Below, in pieces: positions 55,002-64,000 of a DNA stretch of 64,000 nt. Each line of letters begins with the position of its first letter. The first letter of the stretch is position 1. Position numbers and translations under genes: made by a program. Source of the DNA: Sepiola atlantica (taxonomy: Eukaryota > Mollusca > Cephalopoda > Sepiida > Sepiolidae); contig OY744523.1 of the NCBI GenBank assembly GCA_963556195.1, forward strand, positions 71,551,788 to 71,615,787, in the 5' to 3' direction. The notes beneath the pieces are model-generated. The model was not told where the DNA came from, searched no databases, and worked only from the letters and a program-made list of their open reading frames with translations.

Positions 55002-55859
55002 CAGTGAAGAAATAAGAAACAATGTATCATCGGATTTCGAAGGAAAATAGGGTAAAACAAGATCTTGACAAAATGAAAGTGTTAAACGAATGTAAGTGTA
55101 AAAGAAAACAAAAACTTAAATGGAGGGAGAAAATAAAGAGAGAAAAGGGGAGAAAGGAAATATGGAATTAAATAGATAAACGAAATGAAATATAAAAAAA
55201 ATAGAGAGAAAGAAAGAAAGTAATGCAGATTGTCACTTAGAAGAATAAGATTTGAGATTGAAGCAATTTAATCTTAAATCGTTTTCTTCAATCTGGCAAT
55301 CTGGCCTTTTTTTATTCATTCTTCCGCATTTTCGCTAAAGATCGCCTTAAAAACCTAATATACTGTCTGTTAAAATAGATATAATAACAAAAGAAAGAAA
55401 AGATGAAGTAAAACGCATAAGACAATAGACTGTCCCCATAACTCTCAACGGAATACGACGCTAACTTAATCTGAGAACAATTACCGACATTGACGAATTG
55501 TCTCGGTGATGTGTGAAGCGAAGGAATCCGTCTCTGCATTTAGTCGTAACCTACTGAATCTTAAAGTGCGTCCATTTATGAATCCACAAGGGTGTCCGAC
55601 TGAGCATGCGCATATCAAATCGAGGCTCCTATCGACTGCGATCATTCAGTTATACATCAGCGAATAACAATTTTTTACCAACAAATCACACAACATTTAC
55701 CGGTAGGCGTTTTTTTTATTTCACGCCGCTCTACGTAATCGTTTTTATCATTGTTTTATACCAGCCGGTGTTTGCCTCGGTAACCAATCTGACAACTGCT
55801 CGACTTCTATGGCAGTAGCAAATTCGATTTATAAGGATAAGTTATGTTCTAGCGCGGTC
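53449..55859. other. AT-rich stretch with (TA)n tracts, no genes
   Basis: TA tracts at 54202-54250, 54285-54343 and 54925-54997. An A/G-rich patch lies at 55080-55225. I recognise no protein, RNA or repeat partner. Confidence 0.5.
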
Positions 55860-56070
55860 CTAAAAAGTGCACTCTCCTTGCTTTAAGGGGATATGGTTTA
55901 TTGACGATTGTCTGACACGTTCCTACCGTGGAATGCCGACGCGTCTATTGATGAGTATGTTTATACAAAGCCAAATTACGCCTTCAGGAGTGCTGACTTT
56001 CCCAACCTCCGGCCTTGTGCTACACCTCGTTTCAGTGGGAAGCAAATAAACATCCTTCTCTACACAATTG
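55860..56070 (+). repeat. U2-type dispersed element, diverged copy 3 (internal part)
   Basis: AAGGGGATATGGTTTATTG, CCTACCGTGGAATGCCGACG, GACTTTCCCAACCTCCGGCC and CAGTGGGAAGCAAATAAACAT follow the same order as in 590-705 and 34565-34710. The match is weaker than between copies 1 and 2. Conservation of the AATGCCGACG and ACTTTCCC blocks in all three suggests functional parts. Confidence 0.55.
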
Positions 56071-56689
56071 CAGATGAATACATACATAGCATCCCCAACT
56101 AAATTCAACTCTTACTCACCGTAGTAGAGGGAGTAGCAGCGTGGTAATGTCAGAGCAAGCCGGCTACAAGAGCTCAGGTGAAAATCCGGGAAATGTTAGC
56201 ATCAAGTTCCGTCGTCCTGTTATCACCCCTGCCTCTGAATGTGGAATGCAAAAAAGTCTCACGTAAATCAATGGAGTGATAATGAAAATCTTGCTTCTGT
56301 GCCATTTCTTTTGTGGGTTCTTGGTCAAGCCTTCCCCGACTTCGCATGCAACTGCGGATCTTCGCTGTTCTCTGTGTCGGGGATAAAATCCTGTAATATT
56401 GCAGGTTAATGAATAGCTTCAACACACGATGGCGATTTCATGCAGACCAGACACTCATGAGGCACGATATTGTGAGCTTTATGCAGACATTCAACTCACT
56501 TAACAATGACAATAACACAGCATGTGTACATAAAAACGGAATACGTCTATAATAAATGTCATAATAGATCTTCTAGAATTTGAACACGGCATGGTCGTCA
56601 CAAAAGACATGACGGTGTTCATAAGTCGAAATACCTTCCTACTCGCGACTTTTCGGAGTAATCAAAACAGGCCAGTAAACATCACAACC
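56071..56689. other. No recognisable feature
   Basis: Nothing supported. Confidence 0.5.
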
Positions 56690-56775
56690 ATTAACGGGGT
56701 GCGTAATTGGTCTAATGAATACCGTCGCATACTATGTAATCAGTAATGATGAGTTCAAATCCCATCGGATACATT
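56690..56775 (+). mobile_element. tRNA-derived SINE head
   Basis: A-box-like GCGTAATTGGTCTAATG (56701-56717) and B box GAGTTCAAATCCC (56752-56764) at a tRNA-like distance. Downstream (56798-56825) there is a GGAAA / UUUCC hairpin but no CUGANGA box, so a hammerhead is not supported here. Confidence 0.6.
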
Positions 56776-58149
56776 GTGATCATTTAAACACTAACACTGC
56801 AGGAAAATGTCGCAAATTTCCTTGTTATAGGTAAATTAGCAACATGGAGCGCCTCATACACTCCCAGTGTTTGGCGTTATTGACTGATTATGACAATGAA
56901 CACCGCTCCGCCAAATGTATTTTTTTATCTGAGAAACTTGTATGCATTTGCTAATCACTTAGTTTCACATGACAAGACTGAGCCGCTTTTGTTCTGAGAG
57001 TGTTGACAGCTTATCTAATTGATGTCTCTGACTGGTAGTACAAGAACTCAAACTCTTAGTTACCACAATAAGAACGGCGTTGTATATTATCAGGATAAAT
57101 ATAGTGCAATGTCGCTTATATCCAGTTGATTTCTTCGAGGCCACAACCTCATAGCCTACATGTGTGAACTATGTTTTCTGACATAACACCCAAAAATTGT
57201 CTAACCTACTTATCTAAAAATAATAGTAATGACAGTGAGAAAAAAAACAGTAAAAATAATCAACCTCGATGTCCTCCCTTAAAAAACAATCAAATTACAT
57301 CCTCTCCTAGGCAAATATCTGACAGTTTGGTACTAACCTTGATGATATAGAGTCATTCGTTCTGTAAACAGATATCCTAGCATTAAACGAAACTATTCTA
57401 AATAAGTTTAATGCGGTGGAAGGCGAAACAAATAAATCAACAAAGCGAGCGACGGTTAGGCTTCAAAAGTACGGTGACATAAATAACGTTTGCTGCAGTG
57501 ACTGTCTCGAGCAAAGGAAAGTGTTGGACAGGAAAGTCGTAAATATGCAAAAAAAACTAAGTAAAGTAGTCAAGTAAGTAAATTAGGCAAGTAAATACGT
57601 GTGAGTAGTGCCGTCGTCATCACCCTGCAGCAGCCAGCTCGGTGGTCGCTCAGACAGCAGGCAGGCAAAATGTCACAAAATGATGGTGTGCATACTCGCA
57701 GCCAACGCCGCCACTACTCGCGTCCGATACTAAATAAAAATGGCGTGATAAGCCGTAGAATATGTGGTGTAGCCAGACCGAATCTTCACAACGTAGACAA
57801 ATATCTATGCACCTCTTCTTCGTAGAAACCGTAGGAGTAATCCTAGCATTGTGTGTAGAGTTGTTTGTCTCCCTCTTTCCTCTTAGTAGCAGTTCGGTTG
57901 TATGCATGTATCTCTCGTCTCATCGCATACATATAATAAAAACAAATCGCATTACTATTTTTAACCATGTTTTTGGTTTTCTCTTCCTTACAGAATACAT
58001 TAGTATTACATAATACCCACTTGATTCCAGTCCATCCCGCCAAGTTCCGAGTTATGTACCATTGAAACAAATACTGATAAACCTTTTTATCGTAAACATT
58101 TAACACGTACAGTTTGTGTAATAGTGCGCCGTTATTTCTGCATATTGGA
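56776..58149. other. No recognisable feature
   Basis: A patch around 57600-57780 is GC-richer with short frames on both strands, none with known similarity. Confidence 0.45.
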
Positions 58150-58420
58150 ATCGATAAACACTATTCCTATGACAGGATCACAAGTAAAATCAGCTTTGAC
58201 CTGTTGTTGTCACATACACAAACAAAACCATGATGGCATGACACCAACGCAAATATAAAAGTCGCGGAGCTTAGAAGAAAAATCTGAGCGTCAACATGGC
58301 GCACTCGGGCGGCATTCTGCGAATGTTTGTCCTTCTTATTTCAATTGACGGAATACAAAACAACAAATCCATGTAAATAAATATGATCAGCACAACCCTA
58401 ACCACGCAGAGGAAAATATT
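58150..58420 (+). repeat. Dispersed repeat shared with 26455-26760, copy 2
   Basis: GATAAACACTATTCCTATGACAGGATCACAAGTA, TGTTGTCACATACACAAACAAA and CATTCTGCGAATGTT match copy 1 in order. Confidence 0.65.
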
Positions 58421-59424
58421 GACCACAAACATTGACTACTCGACTAGTAATAGAGTTCTGATGCAAAAGCAACCACTACACAATGACACTCATTTATACA
58501 TGTAGAACATTATATTGGTACTACACAATCGAGTTTTAAACACTCTAATGATATATTATTTCATAATATAGGTATATAACATATTATGTAGTGTGCAACA
58601 GAAATATATGTGTGTTTACTTCGGTGCTGTTTGGTTCAAATAGCATGCGAACATAAAGTTGAATAACGACATTAAAAATGTGTAAAGAAAAATCGGTAAC
58701 TAAAAAAAGTAGAAATGAAGAGGATTAAACAAAGAAGAAAGAGAGAAGACGAAGGAAGAAGAAATCACAGAAGAAGAAGAAGAAGAAGAAGAAGAAGAAG
58801 AAGAAGAAGAAGAAGAAGAAGAAGAAGAAAGAAGAAGAAAAAACAGCAACAACACGGAAGAGAAGAATATGAAGAGGTAGAGCGTGAAAAGGTAGAATAA
58901 AAAGAAGAGAGAGCAGAAGAATATGAAGAGGTAGACCAGGAATAAGAGAACGTGGAATAAGAAAGATGAAAAGATGAGGAGGAGAGGAAAGAAGAAGAAA
59001 AAGGAAATAGAATAAAAAGATTGAAGTAATAACTTCTGATAGAAATTGAGTTAAAAGCTTGCAACCAACCGGGAAGCAAGAATCCTGAATGCTATCAGTT
59101 AGCAATTACGGTTTTGAGCCTTTGCGTGGCTATTAGACTTCAACCGGCGCCCTCGTCATTCATCGGGGACAGTCTGCACTTCATCGACGACACGACAGAG
59201 CTTAACTGAAGTTGACATTTCGGATAAGTTGCTGTGGATCTCAGGAGATGCATCCGGAACGGGGGTAATTTGCGAAAACCAGATTACAGGACAGGCAAAG
59301 TTTTCATTGCTGTAATTCCCTGTTGATCGTTCCAAAAGATCGTCTTTTATCACACTGTTTTTAATTTACTTGATGACTGTTATGAATGTCCCTATCTTTT
59401 AGAATTCTCTATCGAAAATTACTT

Positions 59425-59427
<3 letters not shown>
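58421..59427. repeat. (GAA)n array and purine-rich block
   Basis: AAGAAGAAG at 58771-58835 inside an A/G-rich stretch (58700-59010). 59050-59400 has no feature I recognise. The Arg-rich and Phe-rich frames are artefacts. Confidence 0.85.
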
Positions 59428-59497
<70 letters not shown>

Positions 59498-59915
59498 CTC
59501 AGTAGAATAATAAAATTATGACATAATCAGTATTTTGTAATCATTCTCCAAAAAATTTGACGCCGAAAAAAATATTTTATTTTGTTTAAATATGTTTCAG
59601 AGATTTATTGTATATAATGATATTTTTAGCAAAAAAAAAATATATGAATTTGTTACTAACAAAATTAACAATAAAATTGTGAAATAATCGCAAACACATA
59701 AAACCAAAATAAAATCGACAAAATCGATAAACTTTATTTTATTTTCTCACCCTTTTACCTTTTATGGCAGACTAAAATAATTAGATAATAAATTTCTGAA
59801 ACATATGTACACAACAATAAATATTAGTTGATGATATTGAATTTTTCGGAGAATGATTACAAAATATTGAGTATGTCATAAATGTTGTACTCGACTGAGT
59901 TGTAGTATATGAGAT
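59428..59915. repeat. (TA)n, then long imperfect inverted repeat
   Basis: TA to 59491. The arms 59492-59640 and 59770-59915 are inverted: TTATGACATAATCAGTATTTTGTAATCATTCTCC against GGAGAATGATTACAAAATATTGAGTATGTCATAA, then ATATGTTTCAGAGATTTAT against ATAAATTTCTGAAACATAT further in. Likely a foldback or MITE-type element. Confidence 0.8.
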
Positions 59916-60304
59916 ATGTTGATGGTAGGTTTGTTTGCTTGAATAAGTAAGGTTTCGATGTTGGGAAGGTACAGGTGTCAGTTTGAGACTGCGAAGATAG
60001 CGGTGTTTTTAGTATTATGTTTTTGAAATATTTGGGGGATGGGATGTCGTGTGCTACCAGATGTTAGTAAATGTTGCTGTGAGGAGTCGAGAGGTGTCAT
60101 GTAAGACGGCGAGAGTTTAATCGACTTTCTCAATAAATTCATCAATTTTAATTTTGTTATTTCGTCTGACGTTGACTCATGAGAGTCGACAACGTTTGCA
60201 GATATGGCGAGTTCCTATTCACACTCGAGCAGAACATTTGATGGTTTGTCCGTCAACTCGAAAGGATGAATTAAAAAAACAGGAATTGTCACTGCTGGTT
60301 TACA

Positions 60305-60308
<4 letters not shown>
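59916..60308. other. No firm feature; possible decayed hammerhead
   Basis: At 60165-60205, CUGACGU, U, hairpin GACUC-AUGA-GAGUC, GACAACGUUUG resembles CUGACGA-stem II-GAAAACG with three changes. Isolated and uncertain. Confidence 0.3.
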
Positions 60309-60380
<72 letters not shown>

Positions 60381-60660
60381 TAATGCAACAAAAGATATAA
60401 GAGGCCACTAATATCTTTAATTAGTGAACATCCGGATAAAAATGAAGCTCAATATACTGGATAGAGCATTATTAGCAATAGATAAAGTGAAAGAATAAAA
60501 TAAGGTGCCAATCAAATTTTATTACAGTTCAATTTTCAGTCAAAGTACTTTAAAGTCCTTAACTCATGAGTTTTCAAAGAAAATCTTCTCCTCAGAGGAC
60601 GATTACCGCAATGACATTACTGCAGGTAATAAAAATTAAACTTTAAAATATATGAAAAAT
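60309..60660 (-). mobile_element. Hammerhead-bearing repeat (family M) with (TA)n, copy 2
   Basis: Reverse complement of 33460-33793 across its length. The (TA)n tract at 60309-60376 corresponds to the one at 33743-33793, so both copies end in TA repeats. Confidence 0.75.
60555..60600 (-). ncRNA. Hammerhead ribozyme, type I, complete (family M)
   Basis: In sense: GUCCU (60600-60596), CUGAGGA (60595-60589), stem II GAAGA / UCUUU with a UUU loop (60588-60576), GAAA (60575-60572), palindromic ACUCAUGAGU (60571-60562), UA (60561-60560), AGGAC (60559-60555). All core bases and all three stems are intact, as in the copy at 33514-33562. Confidence 0.85.
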
Positions 60661-61405
60661 ATATATATAAACATACATAAAGGTATATAAAACATCGAAT
60701 ATATTGGCCCAAAATATACTTTTTTGTAAACCTATACAGTTCATCGAAGTCAAAAAATTTAAAATAGCTCCAGGAAAGATATCAAAGAGGTTGATTAAAA
60801 ATAATCCAAGTGGTGAATGGTGGTCCAAAAACGAAAAACGTTATCCAGGCGGGAAATTTGTTTGCTATCGATGCAGTAGATAACAGTGAAAAGTATATTC
60901 AAGGTGTATGCAAATTAATAAAACGATAGAAAAACGATAGATAAAGCAAATCATATGAAAAGTTCAGAAAACTCACTTGTGTTGAATATTATTCCCTAGA
61001 GATCACATAAATCAACCCCTACTCAAACTCCACAAAAAAGAAGAGAATTTCAAAAACTATGGGAGTACCTCATATGTGAAGTTATAAGACGTTAAAACAA
61101 CAAACCGACGCAGCTCAAAAAGAACGTTTACAATTTAAATTTCGAGACGTCAGAATTAGCGTCACACGATTAATTATGATTGCGTTAAACATTTTAAAAT
61201 GTTGTTACTCTTTTCATACGTAAGGTTATTTATTGTAGGTTGAGAGATAATATAGATAGCTTAAAGTATTTTCAATGTAATTATTTTATTAACTAAAATT
61301 TGTTTTACATATTTTTCTTTTTACACAAATAAAATTGTTAATTTAAAAAATAATGCGTATAATCAAGAGAAGAATTATCTTATGTTTGTTTAACAATGTT
61401 TGCTT

Positions 61406-61410
<5 letters not shown>
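60661..61410. other. No recognisable feature
   Basis: A 60-codon plus frame ending near 60880 (with SGEWWSKNEKRYPGGKFVC) has no start and no similarity I can name. Confidence 0.45.

Positions 61411-61441
<31 letters not shown>
61411..61441. repeat. (TA)n microsatellite
   Basis: About 30 bases of TA, next to a family C element end. Confidence 0.95.
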
Positions 61442-61445
<4 letters not shown>

Positions 61446-61710
61446 CATTCTTACCTGCATACGCCGGAGTTTTAAGCTTTTGCTCTCATCAGTGTAGGAA
61501 ATGATTATTTCAGACGGTCACAGAGCGCGAACCCGGTTCACAGAGTCAGCCAAGACTCTGAACGCTTTCGATCTATCCCCAAGGCCATAGGAAATTATCA
61601 CGTGATACAGGTGACATTAAGTTTTATTTGGGCCTGAATAGAGCGGGCAGTAAAAAGCAGACAATATAAAGAGCTTAACGAACGTTATCGGATCCTTGCT
61701 TATAGCTAAG
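61442..61710 (-). mobile_element. tRNA-derived, hammerhead-bearing element, family C, copy 2
   Basis: In sense the B box GGGTTCGCGCTC is at 61534-61523 with an A-box-like region near 61590-61570, then the hammerhead at 61506-61443. Shares its 5' end (AACGTTCGTTAAG near 61685) with the copy at 41660-41900. Confidence 0.75.
61443..61506 (-). ncRNA. Hammerhead motif, family C, with extended stem I
   Basis: In sense: stem I AAUCAUU and CCUACA (61506-61493), CUGAUGA (61492-61486), stem II GAGC-AAAA-GCUU (61485-61474), AAAA in place of GAAA (61473-61470), CUCCGGCG (61469-61462), UA (61461-61460), then UGCAGG and AAUGAUU (61459-61443), which pair with the stem I bases with one mismatch. Stem I is strikingly long, but G12 is lost, so this copy should not cut well. 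Confidence 0.65.
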
Positions 61711-63473
61711 TGACAGTCTGTTTTTAATATCTACAAAGAGTGCTCAACTTGAAATTCTTAAATTATAACAATATTTATGAAAACATATTATATTTAAACA
61801 TAATAAAACATAATAGTGTGTGTACAATGAAGCGTTTACAATATGTATTGTGGTTCGGCATTACATAACAGAAAAAGGTTGAAATGCCATGAAACAGACA
61901 CAGCAAACCATCTTCTTCCATTCTCTGACTTCCTGTCCGTCTGTTATCGCCAACTGTTCTCATTTTCGATTGCCATTCTCAATTTTCGTAATTCGTTGTT
62001 TCTTTTCTTCCCATTCTTCTTTTCTTCTTTCTACTCATTGTTTTAATCTTTGTCTCTGGGGATTTTGTTCTTTTAATTTTTATTTTATTATCCTTTATTT
62101 CACTTAATTTTTTAGATTTATTTATTATTATTATTCCAGTAATCCTTTTTTTGTTATTCTATTATTATATTTTTATCACGAGTTCCAATGTCGATTGGCT
62201 TTCGGCGCGAAAAGAGACGATTGTGTCGCTTGCATGACCACTGTAGACGACGCCATTAAAAGCTGATGACAGGTTATACGGTCTGTGCTCCCAGATTGAA
62301 AATAGAGAGCCGATTCCCCTGAGTTTCAGGCATTTATTTACTGACGCATGCATAGAATTCCCCGCGTCTTTCTTCACTTTCCATCATCGAATCACTAGCT
62401 TCATCCCGTATCCGATATAACAGTTTGGGATAACTTTGTTTTTGATGGTGAATGAGAATTGGTGAGTTATAAAGTTGATAAGACAGTGAGGTAAGTTTTG
62501 CATTATTCAAATTTCTCACACAATTTATATTGATACTAGTGTAATCGACCGATCTCGCATGCTAGTAAAACTCTTTTCTAAGGGATCGGGAGACGGGTGT
62601 TCAATTTACAGTCGAATCATACTTTAAAAATAGTGCTTGATGCCTCCTTTCTAAAAACTGAGCATAATAATATGAGGATTAATGGTGAGTGGTATAATCA
62701 TGGGAAAGTAGTGACGCCCTCCCCTACATCTCTGTGTAGTATCATATGAAAAGGGGGCATCCGGGTCGCCCTCGTCTATTAGCGACAACTTTACTTTACT
62801 CTAACGTATATACCCTCAGTCAAAAATGGCAGAAAGTGAATATGCTTTACCATTGTTAGCACTAATATTCATATATCTTAGAATTACGTCAGTGATTTTA
62901 TTTTTCATGTATTAATATGCTTCGCCAGTGTTAATTTTTAATATATAGTTATGATTCGCCTGTGTTCACACAAATATTAAAAAATATAATAGAATTACGT
63001 CAGTGATTAATTTTTTCATATATTATTATCATTTTTGATGACGTAAAAAAACCCACCTACCCATGGCTGTATTTACCGTGGACGATTTATTTCAGATTTT
63101 ATTTATGTTATTTGCTGTCGAATGTAAGTCTTTTAATTCTTTTTTTAAATTTAAATATGATGATTATAGACTGAACTATCGCGAGTTAAAAAAAAACGTG
63201 AGTCATTTCTGATGACCTAAAGTAAAAACACTAGTCATTGACGTTACTTTTTTATTTTCTTCTCGCAATTTTCTTTTTTATTATTGGAAAAGAGGGGGCG
63301 ACTAGACATTAAAAAATGGGGGGGGGTACCATAAAAGACTTTCTAGGAAGTAGATTAGAAAGTAAGAAAACAACGGGGGAAACGTATAAATCGTTATAGA
63401 AAGCAGAACGGAATAAAGGAAATAAACGGTCTCTCTTCCCTTATTATTCGGACAGACTTATATGTGTACAGCA
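61711..63473. other. No recognisable feature
   Basis: Includes two near-repeats, TAGAATTACGTCAGTGATT at 62879 and 62989, each followed by TTTTTCAT-TATTA, i.e. a ~110 bp local duplication. Nothing else supported. Confidence 0.5.
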
Positions 63474-63480
63474 CACACAC

Positions 63481-63541
<61 letters not shown>
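63474..63541. repeat. (CA)n(TA)n microsatellite
   Basis: CA to 63494 and TA to 63541. Confidence 0.95.
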
Positions 63542-63545
<4 letters not shown>

Positions 63546-63859
63546 TAAATAAATGCACGTTGCTCTTTATTATAGAGTGACGGATACTACCCGAAAGACT
63601 CGACGTTTCTCAGAATTGAATGATGAAACCGATGTCCTGTTGCTTCCAACCCGTGACATCATATTACTTATATTTTATTCTCTCTTTTTACATTTTATAA
63701 AGTTAAATTTTACGGGTGGGGATCAAGGATATACTCAACTTCATTTGCTAAGAGGGGTGTAAGTAAAATGACATTAATTAAAATAAATATCGGTAAATTT
63801 ATAGTTCATAATCTCGTTGAAGAACATCCAGCTTTTCCAGGGAATCATTGCAGACTCCT
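63542..63859. other. No recognisable feature
   Basis: A 69-codon frame here has no known similarity. Confidence 0.5.
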
Positions 63860-63980
63860 GTGAAATTATACAAGACGCACCTGAAGAAGGTTAAAAGTTA
63901 CATCAGCCGAAACGTTGTGAGAATAAAATCCAAGATGACAACATTATTTCGAATTATCCAAATTATATGAACATGGCCCA
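63860..63980 (+). repeat. Dispersed repeat, CUGAAGA-GAAACGUU family, best copy
   Basis: CUGAAGA (63881-63887), GGUU / AGCC weak hairpin, GAAACGUUGUG (63909-63919), then GAATAAAATCCAAGATGACAACA and a tail of CCAAATTAT-type units. Both hammerhead boxes are exact, but I find no good stem III or cleavage triplet. Same family as 9421, 12690, 16660, 43150 and 43470. Confidence 0.6.
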
Positions 63981-64000
63981 TTTAATACAAACTCTGCCAA

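Noticed and set aside
58725..59105. Phe/Leu-rich and Arg-rich frames over the (GAA)n array
   Set aside because: Translation of a trinucleotide repeat.
60658..60880. Open stretch with SGEWWSKNEKRYPGGKF that briefly looked like an SH3-type WW region
   Set aside because: About 60 codons without start, no partner motif, and no conserved surroundings; likely chance.

Overview
The window looks like a stretch of repeat-filled intergenic or intronic DNA from a cephalopod mollusc, most likely an octopus. The reasons are its AT-rich base composition, the very many long (TA)n tracts next to (TG)n and (GA)n, a dense mix of tRNA-derived short elements, mariner, Penelope-like and Helitron remains, and the absence of any host gene I can recognise. 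The organism is an inference; no host gene or rRNA is present to prove it.

Layout. 1-6 kb: decayed mariner transposase end, an element whose first 33 bases match the 5' end of U2 snRNA, a tandem pair of tRNA-headed units with hammerhead motifs, and two copies of a roughly 1.05 kb unknown repeat. 6-16 kb: mostly featureless, with short repeat fragments. 16-19.4 kb: a ~100 bp minisatellite and a 37 bp minisatellite, the latter split by a piggyBac-type TTAA MITE. 19.4-30 kb: microsatellites, a purine-rich block, trinucleotide arrays and scattered repeats. 30-34.8 kb: another tRNA/hammerhead unit, a 146 bp near-perfect palindrome, a Helitron helicase fragment, an intact hammerhead-bearing repeat, and a second U2-type element copy. 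35.5-38.8 kb: a Penelope-like retroelement on the minus strand (reverse transcriptase plus GIY-YIG endonuclease), flanked by direct repeats. 39-45 kb: microsatellites and tRNA-headed elements. 45.6-46.7 kb: a longer mariner transposase pseudogene. 47.2-48.3 kb: the 37 bp minisatellite again, in the opposite orientation. 48.4-64 kb: a GC-richer block, more dispersed repeats, a second tandem tRNA/hammerhead unit, inverted repeats, and the second intact copy of the hammerhead-bearing repeat.

The most interesting signal runs through many of these families. A type I hammerhead ribozyme core (CUGANGA, a short hairpin, GAAA, a short often palindromic stem III, then UA) sits in at least five different repeat families. 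In four of them it lies shortly downstream of a tRNA-like RNA polymerase III promoter. In two places (1.9-2.3 kb and 52.4-52.75 kb) two such motifs sit 311 and 285 bases apart in the same orientation with a tRNA-like head between them. That is the layout expected of a retrozyme: a small non-autonomous retroelement whose tandem transcript is cut into unit-length, circularisable RNA. The Penelope-like element, a class known to carry hammerheads, is a plausible relative or helper. All alignments and foldings were done by eye; nothing here has been run through a database or folding program.
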